Shown: in pieces, positions 1 to 9,173 of the stretch
How the letters are laid out: every line of letters starts with the position of its first letter
Numbering within the stretch: the first letter of the stretch is position 1
Notes under the pieces: generated by a model
The model's input: only the letters and a program-made list of their open reading frames with translations
The model's database searches: none
What the model was told of the DNA's origin: nothing
From: Gracilibacillus boraciitolerans JCM 21714
Lineage (GTDB): Bacteria > Bacillota > Bacilli > Bacillales > Amphibacillaceae
NCBI RefSeq assembly: GCF_000521485.1
Contig: NZ_BAVS01000005.1
Span: 1 to 64,000 of the forward strand
Length of the DNA: 64,000 bases
Direction: 5' to 3'
Program-made: the position numbers and the translations under genes

Positions 1-8
1 AATAAGAA

Positions 9-33
9 AAACCGGGGGGGAAACCCACCCGGT
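9..33 (-). terminator. Possible GC-rich hairpin terminator
   Basis: On the minus strand an ACCGGG...CCCGGT stem is followed directly by a run of five T. The loop side contains one of the suspicious seven-base homopolymers, so the real stem may be shorter. No minus-strand gene ends right beside it, so its role is unclear. Confidence 0.35.
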
Positions 34-106
34 CCATATTATTAACACAGATACTGTGCTCTAACTATTATGTAAGGATTCTGAATTATATGAACCGTAA
101 TATCAC

Positions 107-224
107 CGCTACGGCTTGCCCACTTCGCTTTCCAAGGGGGGGCGTGTCTTCAGCTAACTTTTGAGCGGTTTGTGCTCGAAAAAGTTAGCTGAAGACACGG
201 AAAGGGAAGTGGGCAGCCGAAGCG
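107..224. repeat. Imperfect palindromic repeat, family A, copy 1
   Basis: The left arm CGCTACGGCTTGCCCACTTC pairs with the right arm ending GAAGTGGGCAGCCGAAGCG. The inner arms GTGTCTTCAGCTAACTTTT and AAAAGTTAGCTGAAGACAC also pair. The whole element could fold into one long hairpin. A second full copy lies at 57778-57911 and a half copy near 34022-34082. No reading frame is visible. It looks like a miniature mobile or REP/MITE-type element. Confidence 0.7.
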
Positions 225-284
225 ATTTCCTTGCACACGATTACTCTCATAATAAATAATATAACCAGTCTACTACATCTTCAT

Positions 285-563
285 TTATATCACATTTAAA
301 GCGGGAATCGGATACCAAAATGCTGTAATACCAACGATTATATACTTTCCTACCTTATGAAAAAAAGCGCAGAGCGTCCTCTTAGAAACGTAGCGACTGG
401 AGCGAATCAACTGAGATAAAGGAATCACGGAGAGCTTGCGAACCGATGATGACTTATCGTAGGATGATTCGTGAAGTCGCCTAGTTTTTGGCGCTCGGAG
501 CTGGACGTGGCTATTCGCGTTTACTTTATCCACAGGACTTCATTCTATAATTTCCTAGACAAC
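285..563. other. Gene-free stretch with structured, GC-richer segment
   Basis: About 360-535 is richer in G+C than the AT-rich flanks and contains short self-complementary pieces such as AGCGC/GCGCT. It resembles dispersed non-coding elements I associate with Bacillaceae spacers, from memory only. The one open frame across it, on the minus strand, has no ribosome binding site and no recognisable protein features, so I do not call a gene. Confidence 0.3.
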
Positions 564-614
564 AAAAAAGTCCTTTAAAAGTTAATTTAATTAACTTTTT
601 AAAGGACTTTTTTA
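564..614 (-). terminator. Strong rho-independent terminator after the first GH26-like gene
   Basis: A perfect long stem, AAAAAAGTCCTTTAAAAGTTAA paired with TTAACTTTTTAAAGGACTTTTTT, has A and T tracts on its two sides and could work in both directions. It overlaps the last codons of the rejoined GH26-like gene. Confidence 0.85.
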
Positions 615-2355
615 ATTAATATTTATATGAATATCTCCTTGTTTTAATTCATATTCGAATTCAAATTGATCTAATACTTCAATGATTGGTAGCCCTGTTA
701 AATCTCTCTTTTCGAAAAACGCTGCCTTATCGATTGAATGGTTTTCACTAATAACTCATATGTTTGATCGTTAGAAGTTATTTCGAATGTATTTCTATTT
801 TCATCTAATTTCATATCAAGATAATCACTAAAAAATGTATGATCTACATACAATTCACCATTAAAATAAAACATGAAATCACGATATGAAAATGTTTCAT
901 TTGCAGAAGAAGATGCTTCAACATAAGAAGATAAATATTCATTATTATTTGTAACATACTCCTTATAAGCATTGGTTATTATAGGATTTTCAGTAATAGC
1001 ATAATTATTTATCTTTCTACCTTCTGGAGCATTGACAAGATTATTAACATCAAAATAATAAATAAATTTAACCCTTGGGTATAGTATCGGCAGATATTTA
1101 TACATTCTTCTGATTTTTTCTCTAGCAAATTCAACATGATATAAACCATCTGTAACTGTATAATTAGTTGCTCCGAATTCACCTATTACAATCGGTTTTT
1201 TATGACTGTATTTATTATAAACATAGTCCAGTAACCGTAAAGGATCTTCAAAATCTGAACGATTATTTAATTTATCATTATGATAGACGACGTTATAAAT
1301 ATTTACGCCGACATAATCTACATATTCGTCACCTGGATAGTATTCATCAATCGTCCCTTCTGGCATTGTAAACACATTCCATAACATCATCACATTTGGA
1401 GCCTCTTCTTCCATAACATCATGAATTAGTTTCCATTTTTCTATATACTGCTCTGGGTCTCCTGAATATTCAACCAGGTGCCATTCATTTCACTCGCATA
1501 ACGAAGTAAGATTGGCACTCCTGCTTCTTTTGCACTTTTCGCAAATTCTCTTAGATAATCATCATCTATTACCTCGTCTAGTCCATTATTAGGTTCCCAA
1601 GCGATTTGAGGGAAACCTCCTACAGACTTAACATTTTCTACCCATTCTTCAGGAAAAGGCTTTCCATAACCTACATATCTGAAGTATGAAGCATGTTGTT
1701 TATTTGTGATTTCATTAAATGTATTCATGCTAGCATTTATATACTCATCTTGAATGACATATCCACCCAAATATAAACCATTCCTAGGCTCAAATTTTTC
1801 TGTTTGCACATTATTTTTTTCAATAAATATAGTAGATCCTAATTGTTGATCTATTTTTTCTAATTGTTGTTCTTTTCGACTTGTTAATGCAACAGTTTTA
1901 GTTTTAGAATCGTAAAAATAAGTTACTTCTACCCCTAAGTATTTTTCAATATGTCGTTCTGGAATATAAATAATTTCATTTTTAATTCGGTACTGCTGTA
2001 CTTCATTTTCATTAGCATTACTATTTTGTATAACTTTATCATTATATAAAATGCTTTCTCCATTATGTGAAATTTTCATTTCATTATTATTCTCTGTGAT
2101 TTCAATAGGAATAACTTCCTTCAGATCATTCAAAGAAATAAAGAGATTATTTTCTTCTTCAAAAATAGGATCACTTATTTTATAATGATTTCCATCAAAT
2201 ACAATATCCTCAGAAAAATCTTTTGCATCTGAATCAATTACAGAAATATTTTTTAAATCATAATTATCTCCTTTAATTAGAAAAAACAACCCTACACCTA
2301 ATATTAGCAACATAAAAGTAATTACTAATATCATTAATATTTTTCTGTTTTTCAA
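612..2355 (-). CDS. Secreted GH26-like glycoside hydrolase with stalk domain (frame broken)
   Basis: A likely surface-bound polysaccharide hydrolase of about 580 residues. The TTG start at 2355 is chosen because a GGGGGAG ribosome site precedes it. It gives a short basic N-terminus and one membrane segment (about 8-30). Residues about 50-180 resemble the copper-amine-oxidase-like stalk domain. A GH26-like catalytic domain follows, with the acid/base Glu in RYASEMNGTW (about residue 286) and a nucleophile Glu in VIGEFGA (about 390). Two frame breaks are needed to read it through: near 1466, where TGG-TTG should read TGG-GTT as in the second copy, and near 765 in the tail. The second copy at 9174-11140 shares the catalytic domain. 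The substrate is unknown; a beta-mannan-like polymer is inferred from the family only. Confidence 0.75.
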
Positions 2356-2479
2356 ACAATTTCTCCCCCTCAATTTTTTAAATTCAGTGTTAATACTACT
2401 ATAAAATAAATTAAAAATAAACAAATACATTAGTTCAAATATAGAATGGGATACAGAACCTTTCCCCCCCATGTCCCAT

Positions 2480-3688
2480 TTAGCGTAAGATGATGCCTTT
2501 TAGCATGAGAGTTCTTTTTGCTGTGTTGGTTTCCCATTTCCAGTTGATTTTGTTTAGTTTTAATGGATTGGTTACTTTTGTATGATTCCTGAATCGTTCG
2601 AAGGGATCATAAGCAATCGTTGTATTCGGTTCGAGATTATTTAATAGTTCGATCCAGCCTGACATATAGATGCCTGGTTCCACTTTAATTTGCTCTAAAT
2701 AACCATCTTCTGTAACAAGCCATAAGTTCGTTTTATCGATATATTCTTCCTTAACCGCTTGAGCTTGCTCTGATTTATCTAGTATGATCTCAAGATCCAG
2801 GTGCTTCCCTATCACAAATTCATTCGTTTCTGTATCTTCAAACGCTACATCTAATGGAAAAATACTCAGATCTCCTAATTCTATTCTCTCTGGAATTTGA
2901 TGAACTTCTTCAACAACACCCTGCCATTCTTCCTCTATTCTCACTTTCATTCCTTCTGATACTATAGATTGTTCCGTTTCGTCCAGTTCAGCAGATATAA
3001 ATTTATTATTACTTAAAATAGTAACAAGCGGATCATTTAGATTTACTGATACATCCCTTACTATTCCTTGATATGGACTTGTTACAGTTACCGTATGACC
3101 TGTTGTCTCCAGCTGATTTAACTGATTTTCTAAACTCTTCAGTTGTGTCCTTTTTCCCTCAAGTTCGGTTTGTTTTTCTAATACAAATTGTTGCTTTTGC
3201 AATTCTGATTCGATATACTGCTGGTCGTCTTCTGAAATATCAATTTTGTACTCCCCATCATTAACCGTAAAGGAAGAATCATTACTTTCATTAGTCGGAA
3301 TTTGATAGTTTTGTATTTGGTTAATTACAGATTCTAAACTAGTGATCTCTTCGGTTAAGACAGTTAATTTGCGATTTATTGATCTGCGTGTTTCATCGTA
3401 ATCCTTTACTTGAAACGAATATAATGGATCTGAGACAGATACCTTATAACCTTTATCAACTAAAAATTCCTTAAAGGATCCGACATTTTCATCAAGATAA
3501 ACATATTGTTCATCTGCCATAACAATTCCCTCTTGGCTCAGAATATTCTCCATATCTTTCGTTTCCGATGTTGACCATTCGTTCACTAATGAAAATCGCT
3601 CAATTTTTTTGCTGTCATCTGCATACAGCAGCGAAAAATTGATTGCAATAAAGACTCCAATCCCTGTTATTACCCATTTTCTTTTCAT
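2480..3688 (-). CDS. HlyD/YknX-like membrane-fusion protein
   Basis: A 402-residue adaptor-type protein. One N-terminal membrane segment (about 5-23) anchors it outside the membrane. The centre (about 100-195) is rich in Glu, Gln and Leu and should form the coiled-coil hairpin of such adaptors. The SPYQGIVRDV segment (about 204-213) matches the lipoyl-like half domain, followed by a beta-barrel region. In Bacillus, YknX works with the Yip1-family protein YknW and the ABC transporter YknYZ. Here a YknW-like gene lies one base upstream, but no ATPase or permease follows. The C-terminus (IIYDPFERFRN-like region) is longer than I expect for YknX. It could instead serve an exopolysaccharide or peptide exporter encoded elsewhere. 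Confidence 0.65.
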   Translation of the reverse strand: MKRKWVITGIGVFIAINFSLLYADDSKKIERFSLVNEWSTSETKDMENILSQEGIVMADEQYVYLDENVGSFKEFLVDKGYKVSVSDPLYSFQVKDYDETRRSINRKLTVLTEEITSLESVINQIQNYQIPTNESNDSSFTVNDGEYKIDISEDDQQYIESELQKQQFVLEKQTELEGKRTQLKSLENQLNQLETTGHTVTVTSPYQGIVRDVSVNLNDPLVTILSNNKFISAELDETEQSIVSEGMKVRIEEEWQGVVEEVHQIPERIELGDLSIFPLDVAFEDTETNEFVIGKHLDLEIILDKSEQAQAVKEEYIDKTNLWLVTEDGYLEQIKVEPGIYMSGWIELLNNLEPNTTIAYDPFERFRNHTKVTNPLKLNKINWKWETNTAKRTLMLKGIILR

Positions 3689-3689
3689 A

Positions 3690-4358
3690 TTACATCCATC
3701 CTTGTTGCAAAATACTACCCAAATAAGTTATAAATGCTGCCATCACATCGAGGAAAATATATAAATTAAGTACGATCAGCCAAATTTTATATGTTTTAAG
3801 TATGGACAGTTTCTTCATATATTTCACTTGAAAAAATATAATCCATAGTTGAAAAATTGTAATGGAGCCAAAAAAATTAATAATCCAAGGCCTATCCGTA
3901 AAATAGGAAGCAATAATTCCGAATGACAATGGCGAAACATTCCAGTCTAATCCTAAAAATACAAAGGCCGGGATCCATAGCAATCGTTCACAGAGCATTG
4001 CCACTAAAACCACTTGCTGCATTACCATTAGTTTACGATAAGGAATTTCTGTCAGTAAATGAAAATAGTAAGTGATGATGAACAAAATCCCTAAGGCTAT
4101 AATTAATGCATATACCATTCGTCCATTGATAAACCATAGCTGTTCGATGGTATATTGGGACATGCTTAGATCCGTAATATGATGGGAATGAAAATGCGAT
4201 CCCATACCTAAGACTGACATTAACACGTATATCAAGACAGTCATAATGACTAACAGTAATTGAATCTTCCATTGTCTTTCGATTACATCCTTACGTTCTA
4301 TTCGATATAATTGATCATTTGGAGCTTTAATAAGTCCGAGTAAATAGCTATAATGCAT
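3690..4358 (-). CDS. Yip1/YknW-like integral membrane protein
   Basis: A 222-residue protein with about five membrane segments (roughly residues 32-52, 75-97, 110-135, 148-175 and 190-212). Its general shape and its position directly before a YknX-like adaptor recall YknW of the Yip1 family, which helps assemble the YknWXYZ exporter. The His-rich loop GSHFHSHH near residue 53 faces one side of the membrane and is unusual. The stop overlaps the ribosome site of the next gene (one-base gap), so the two are co-translated. Assignment rests on topology and context rather than a diagnostic motif. Confidence 0.55.
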   Translation of the reverse strand: MHYSYLLGLIKAPNDQLYRIERKDVIERQWKIQLLLVIMTVLIYVLMSVLGMGSHFHSHHITDLSMSQYTIEQLWFINGRMVYALIIALGILFIITYYFHLLTEIPYRKLMVMQQVVLVAMLCERLLWIPAFVFLGLDWNVSPLSFGIIASYFTDRPWIINFFGSITIFQLWIIFFQVKYMKKLSILKTYKIWLIVLNLYIFLDVMAAFITYLGSILQQGWM

Positions 4359-4607
4359 ATATTTCCATCCCTATATTTTAAATTTATACCTATTTATTGT
4401 AATAGAAACAGGACCATCTGTCATCTCATATTCGACAAACATACATTATTCTACTAAATTCATCTCCTCCTTTGTCATACATATGTGTTATTTATCGAAC
4501 TATGCACCATATTTTACTAAAATTGGTTTATTAATTTGCTTATATCCTTTATAATATTTAATGAATCAAATCTATTAATCTAATACCGAAAAGGAGTTTC
4601 TCTTTAT

Positions 4608-6065
4608 ATGAGTAAATTTATAATGACGTTTATTTCTCTATTTTTTGTTGGTGTTTTTTCTTATGGTTTAGTCGTTCAGGCAACGCCCGAGATAAGAGAT
4701 ACCTGTAACCATAATGTAGATAAAGGTGAAAATCCAAGCTTACAAACTATTAATTGTTTACTAACTGAGGTGGCACTTAGTTATGATATACCTCCTGAAA
4801 TTGTAAAAGCTATAGCTGAGAGCGAAAGTGGCTGGCAACAATATAATGATGTGGGTGAGCCATTAATTTCTCCAGATGGTGGTATTGGTATCATGCAAAT
4901 TACAAATAAAGGAAAATATGATCAAACTAAGCTTAAGACAGATATCGTGTATAATATTACAGCAGGTGTTGAAATAATAGATAGTATGTTTGAAAGAAAT
5001 GATTTGCCAACTATTAATGACGGCAATCGGGAAATTATAGAGGATTGGTATTTTGCGATTATGGCTTATAACGGCATTAAACCTACTAATAGTCCAATTA
5101 TTAAAGCAACCGGCAATCGTAATTCTGGAGCTTATCAGGAGAAAGTATTAGCTATAGCGGAAAAAAATAATTTAATGACTATTTCTGATTTACCTTTTTC
5201 TGTGGATGACTTTGAATATGACAGTGGCAGCACAGAGAATATTGAGTTCACCACCATGCACTATGATTTTCAGTTACCACTAACCAGATCAAAACACTAC
5301 TTTAATAAAGGTCAAAAAGTTGGAGCCAAAACAGATGTAAATCTAAGAAAATCTCCCACAACTGCAAGTGCTAGTATTACTACTTTAAATAAAGGTGACA
5401 TTGTTGAGATCACAGGTCCTTTCCAATATGACACGAACAGTAAAAGTGAAAACCACTTCGTTTGGTACCCGATTAAACGAAATAATGGAACAACAGGATT
5501 TATAGCATCCAGCTATTTAGATTATCGATTTAGTGATGTGCCTCAAGATCATTATGCCGAAGAGAAGATATATTATTTAGCGGATCGTGACATTCTAAAT
5601 GGAGTTGGTAATAATAAATTTGGTATGAACATGGATATTCCTCGCTGGCAAGTGGTTTTATTAATTACCCGTGCTAACAATACATCATTAGAAAATCGAC
5701 CTGATCCTGATTTTTCTGATGTTTCAAAGGATTATAAATACTATAAACAAATTGCTGCGGCTGTAGATGAAGGATTATTTGCAGGTACTGGTAACAATGA
5801 GTTTAAACCAAATAAAACAATGACACGAGCAGAAATGGCGGTTGTTTTACAAAGGCTTTATGAATTCCCAGAGTCAACGTCGGCAACTCCTTTTACAGAT
5901 CTTACTGCTGAATGGTATAGAGATTCTGTGACTCGTCTGTACAATGCAGGAATTACGGAAGGTATAAATGAGGCTGGAACCAAGTTCGGTCCACGCAACA
6001 CCGTGACTAGAGAACAGTTTGCAGTATTTATGGCACGTGCAATGGAACCAGATTTTAGAGATTAG
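4608..6065 (+). CDS. Lytic transglycosylase with SH3b and three SLH domains
   Basis: A 485-residue secreted wall enzyme that would cleave peptidoglycan glycan chains while held at the surface by its SLH modules. A signal peptide covers about 1-25. An SLT-type domain (about 50-170) shows the catalytic Glu in AIAESESGW and the GIGIMQIT motif. A bacterial SH3 domain (about 242-305) contains TDVNLRKSPTT. Three SLH repeats follow (about 308-360, 365-425, 428-485), including DVPQDHYAEEKIYYLADRDI and the TRAEMAVVLQRLY/TREQFAVFMARAM ends. GGAG-type ribosome site AAAAGGAG precedes the ATG. The gene stands alone between divergent neighbours and ends in a hairpin terminator. The SLH modules link it to the pyruvylated polymer made by the csaB region. 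Confidence 0.9.
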   Translation: MSKFIMTFISLFFVGVFSYGLVVQATPEIRDTCNHNVDKGENPSLQTINCLLTEVALSYDIPPEIVKAIAESESGWQQYNDVGEPLISPDGGIGIMQITNKGKYDQTKLKTDIVYNITAGVEIIDSMFERNDLPTINDGNREIIEDWYFAIMAYNGIKPTNSPIIKATGNRNSGAYQEKVLAIAEKNNLMTISDLPFSVDDFEYDSGSTENIEFTTMHYDFQLPLTRSKHYFNKGQKVGAKTDVNLRKSPTTASASITTLNKGDIVEITGPFQYDTNSKSENHFVWYPIKRNNGTTGFIASSYLDYRFSDVPQDHYAEEKIYYLADRDILNGVGNNKFGMNMDIPRWQVVLLITRANNTSLENRPDPDFSDVSKDYKYYKQIAAAVDEGLFAGTGNNEFKPNKTMTRAEMAVVLQRLYEFPESTSATPFTDLTAEWYRDSVTRLYNAGITEGINEAGTKFGPRNTVTREQFAVFMARAMEPDFRD

Positions 6066-6079
6066 TCTATAATATAAAG

Positions 6080-6117
6080 GAATGAAGGAGATTTAATTAT
6101 ATTAATCCTCCTTCATT
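6080..6117 (+). terminator. Rho-independent terminator
   Basis: AATGAAGGAG pairs with CTCCTTCATT across a loop rich in A and T, just after the transglycosylase stop codon. A T-rich tail follows. Confidence 0.7.
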
Positions 6118-6213
6118 GTCTTTCTTTATTTCTTCCACATTTCATTCTTTTGACTTTAAAATAAAAACATGTGATGATAAAATAAAAATTAAGAATGTAG
6201 AGGTAGTGAAATC

Positions 6214-6486
6214 ATGAAAAGTACTGGTATTGTAAGAAAGTTAGACAATTTAGGAAGAATTGTTATTCCAAAAGAAGTAAGGCGTTCACTGGGTTTAGAT
6301 GAAAAAGATCCGGTAGAGATTTTTGTGAATGGGGAACAGATCATCTTGCAAAAATATTCATCACCTAATGAATGTATGATTACCGGAGAAGTTCGTGATG
6401 ACAATTTGGTATTAGCAAATGGTCAAATTGTATTAAGTCCGGAAGGCGCAAAACAGCTGGTTGATGCTATTAATAAAAAACTCTAA
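6214..6486 (+). CDS. abrB: AbrB-family transition-state regulator
   Basis: A 90-residue DNA-binding protein. Its N-terminal swapped-hairpin domain is almost textbook: MKSTGIVRKLDNLGRIVIPK followed by EVRRSLGLDEKDPVEIFV. The C-terminal half (about 55-90) matches the oligomerisation part of AbrB/Abh. In Bacillus these proteins repress post-exponential genes, including competence, wall and surface functions, which suits the genes around it. The ATG follows a weak AGGTAG ribosome site. It is a single-gene unit with its own terminator. Whether it is AbrB itself or the Abh paralogue cannot be decided from one copy. Confidence 0.85.
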   Translation: MKSTGIVRKLDNLGRIVIPKEVRRSLGLDEKDPVEIFVNGEQIILQKYSSPNECMITGEVRDDNLVLANGQIVLSPEGAKQLVDAINKKL

Positions 6487-6532
6487 GCATAGATTTGTGT
6501 GCGATCAGCTAAATTAAGTTAAATCAGTAATC

Positions 6533-6575
6533 CTTGATAAGCCTTACGAAACATTATCGTAAGGCTTATTTTTGT
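6533..6575 (+). terminator. Terminator after abrB
   Basis: GATAAGCCTTACG pairs with CGTAAGGCTTATT and is followed by a T tract. It may also stop transcription arriving from the convergent sigma-factor gene. Confidence 0.85.
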
Positions 6576-6652
6576 TTTTGAAAACTGCAACAGTTGCACC
6601 ATCTTGAAATCAATATTATATTAAATTGTTTGCAAGACACTATTTAGCAGCT

Positions 6653-7147
6653 CTAAAGATATTCCTTCTCTACCAAAAGCAGCTTAATTTTCGGCCTTGC
6701 CTGTTTCCCCCAATTTTTCACTGCATTTTCTGTAACATCAAAGTTGTCGGCGATTTCCTTTACTGGTCGATCGCGCAGAATAAATAGCACAAACCATTGC
6801 CACTGTTTTAGGGAAAGAATATTTTGAATGTCGATTAATAGCTGGCTATCTACGTCTAATTGGTCTTCTATCTGAATATCCTCCATGGTGACTTGATCAA
6901 ACCAAATCTGAAACTTCTCTCTTTCACTATTTTCTTTTTTTATTTTATTGAGGAACCGCCTGGTAATACAGTAATAAACATAGGTTGATAATTTCGACTT
7001 AGTCTGATCATACGTTTGAAGCGCATGCCAGACCGCGATCATTCCTTCCTGATAAAATTCACCTTCGATATCTTGAATTTGGTATTTGTTGATCAAATGA
7101 AAAATCATCTTTTCATGTTCTTTTAATATAGACGCAAACTCTTCCAT
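6653..7147 (-). CDS. Small sigma-70 family sigma factor
   Basis: A 164-residue two-domain sigma factor. Residues about 10-85 match region 2 (EGEFYQEGMIAVWHALQTYD, then KLSTYVYYCITRRFLN). Residues about 110-160 match region 4, with the helix-turn-helix KEIADNFDVTENAVKNW. It lacks the N-terminal parts of the primary sigma factor and is ECF/SigO-like in size. A G-rich ribosome site precedes the ATG, but its seven-G run is suspect. No anti-sigma gene lies next to it. Its target promoters cannot be read from the window; competence or surface genes nearby are only a guess. Confidence 0.8.
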   Translation of the reverse strand: MEEFASILKEHEKMIFHLINKYQIQDIEGEFYQEGMIAVWHALQTYDQTKSKLSTYVYYCITRRFLNKIKKENSEREKFQIWFDQVTMEDIQIEDQLDVDSQLLIDIQNILSLKQWQWFVLFILRDRPVKEIADNFDVTENAVKNWGKQARPKIKLLLVEKEYL

Positions 7148-7509
7148 TGATTTAACCCCCCCTATTTGGTTAAGTACTTAACAGTGATTCCGCGGTAAGT
7201 TCATCATAAGCAAAACACTCTTCCAAATCACCTGTCGATACTTCTTTCAAACACGATGAAAATCTTATTTTCGTACTGTTTTTCAAGATTTTCATCTAAT
7301 GAAAACTGCTTTTTCTCACCATCCTATGACATAGCATACTATTTATATGTGATAATTTCTGTATATAATTATCGGTTTTCGATTAGGCCAAATATATTTA
7401 TACACTTTACTGTTATTAGTAGGATTTGATTAATAAATGCTATTATTTTCCATAAATTTCATGTTAATACAGTTTAATATGCTTAGTATTTTTGTGAATT
7501 GGCACTAAT

Positions 7510-8080
7510 GAACTGTCTATTTACCTAGATGATTATATGTTTGTTAGTAACTTTATTAGTAAATATGAAGGATCTACAGCAAGACCAGATTTTGTTCCAG
7601 AAGTTCGTTTATAGGGGACTCGGGATCTATTAATTAAGTGACAATCCAGAAATACTAACTTCTAAACTTATCCCAAATCAGACTTCGACTCTTGCTGAGC
7701 ATAAGATCACATCATCCAGCCCAAATGAACACCGGTTTTTTGAATGGCATTTCAATAAACTAAGTTCGAAAGTCACCATTGGTATTACGATTCAGAATAA
7801 GTCTCGGATAAATAGTATTCAAATAACCCAATCAAACAGCTTTCATAAAACATGTGAAGATAGTCGCATTGATTACGATATCGGTCTACCAATTGCTGAT
7901 CGAGTTTTAAATGACAAATTGGAAAAATCAGAAAGCACGGATTTGATTATTAAATCAGGAGTGGAATATGTAGAACTCCTAGATTATACTTTTACTGGAA
8001 CAAATGAGACCATTAGTATAGTACTAATGCACGCTGGTGATTCTAGTATGCCGGTTGCCATTTATATCAAGGGAAGTTAA
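7510..8080 (+). pseudogene. Degenerate gene of unknown function
   Basis: The plus strand holds a broken protein-like frame. An upstream piece (SNFISKYEGSTARPDFVPEV) meets an in-frame TAG near 7611. After one frame shift near 7640 a 145-codon open stretch runs to TAA at 8080, ending in SMPVAIYIKGS. The long stretch has no ATG start or ribosome site, so it would not be translated as it stands. I do not recognise the family. Codon content looks like a once-functional secreted or stalk-type protein. A repeat element begins right at its end. Confidence 0.5.
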
Positions 8081-8095
8081 GATTCGCTTATATTA

Positions 8096-8262
8096 AGGAG
8101 TATAAAGAGTAAAAACTCTATGTGGTCATTTGAAATGTTTTTATGTGAATGTCTAATGCTCAAGCTCATTACTTCGCTTTCATTCAATCATACAAGTGCA
8201 ACATCAACTCTAGCAGAGCTTTCGTAGTGTATCTAAGTCGCCAGGCACGACCTCAATTACTT
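8096..8262 (+). repeat. Dispersed repeat family B, copy 1
   Basis: About 165 bases that recur in inverted orientation at 14941-15112 with roughly 80 percent identity by eye. Shared blocks include GAAATGTTTTTATGTG, TGCAACATC and AGAGCTTTCGTAGTGTAT. The element contains no gene. It starts 16 bases after the stop of the degenerate gene. Confidence 0.7.
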
Positions 8263-8398
8263 ATTGTATAAAAATTTAAAACTAACATGGCAGAAGTTTT
8301 TTTAGTTACGCAAATCACTACGGTTTTATGGTATATTTAACTTGTGAATACAGAAAATGGAATATGTATTTGCTGAATCGCAAAGAGGATGAGATTTT

Positions 8399-8757
8399 TT
8401 GAAAATTATATGGTTGGCAGTTTCGTTAATTCCTGTACCTTTTTTGATTCACTACTATGAAATTTTTCAATTTCCAAATAGAGCTTCTTTCTTGTTTATA
8501 GAGACATTGTTATATGTTATTTTGGCAGGTCTATTATCAGCAAAAATTGAATTTCTTTTTATTGTTCTAATTAGCATCATCAATATATTTATATCAGTGG
8601 TTTTGGGTACACAGTTTATAATTCCACCAAATGATTCTTGGTTTAATCCTTTTGGAATAAATGTCGCTATTATATTAATGGTATTGCTATTTTAATCGGA
8701 GTTTTAATCATTCGGTTTGTTTCAAATATTGTCCTTTTGAAATTAAAAAAAGAATAA
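8399..8757 (+). CDS. Small membrane protein, function unknown
   Basis: About 119 residues after repairing one frame break near 8683, where the tail GIAILIGVLIIRFVSNIV continues in another frame. It starts at TTG with AGAGGATGAG upstream. Four hydrophobic segments cover most of the chain (about 1-20, 30-48, 52-70 and 85-112), and a lysine-rich tail LKLKKE ends it. No family motif is recognised. It sits alone between a repeat and a convergent gene. Confidence 0.55.
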
Positions 8758-9173
8758 ATTCTTATTGGGGATCATATCACTGACCGCATTTTTTTATGCG
8801 TTCCTGTGATCGAAGTGGTTATACGTGATGTTTGCGTCCAGTTTTTATTGATAAGGACAGCCTCTTTCTTCTTGCCACATTTCGGAAAATAGGTTGGTTC
8901 ATATGTAAGTTGACTTGCACAAATTTACATATCCTCTCTTTGTATGACTCATAACTGACACTATTTTCTACAAATGTAATGATTTTATATCATTTAATAT
9001 AGACAAGTAAGTACCATATCCAGAATTTGGTTTATAACTACTACTATTCTGCAGCGGAGCTGACTTGTTTTTTTATTTATATAGAAAAATAACGTTAGCG
9101 AGTTTTCACTCACCAACGTTATTTAATCTACACCTAGTTCCCTTTATATTACTTACTTTTATAGAGAAATTTT
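8758..9173. other. Convergent intergenic region
   Basis: The stretch between the small membrane protein and the convergent GH26-like gene is AT-rich. Apart from the hairpin at 9085-9127 I see no gene, repeat or promoter in it. Confidence 0.5.
9085..9127 (-). terminator. Bidirectional hairpin terminator
   Basis: AATAACGTT and GAGT pair with ACTC and AACGTTATT in a nested stem. An A tract on one side and a T tract on the other let it serve the convergent genes on both strands. Confidence 0.8.

Noticed and set aside
285-533. Minus-strand 82-codon frame
   Set aside because: No ribosome site or domain; it overlies a structured, repeat-like non-coding stretch.
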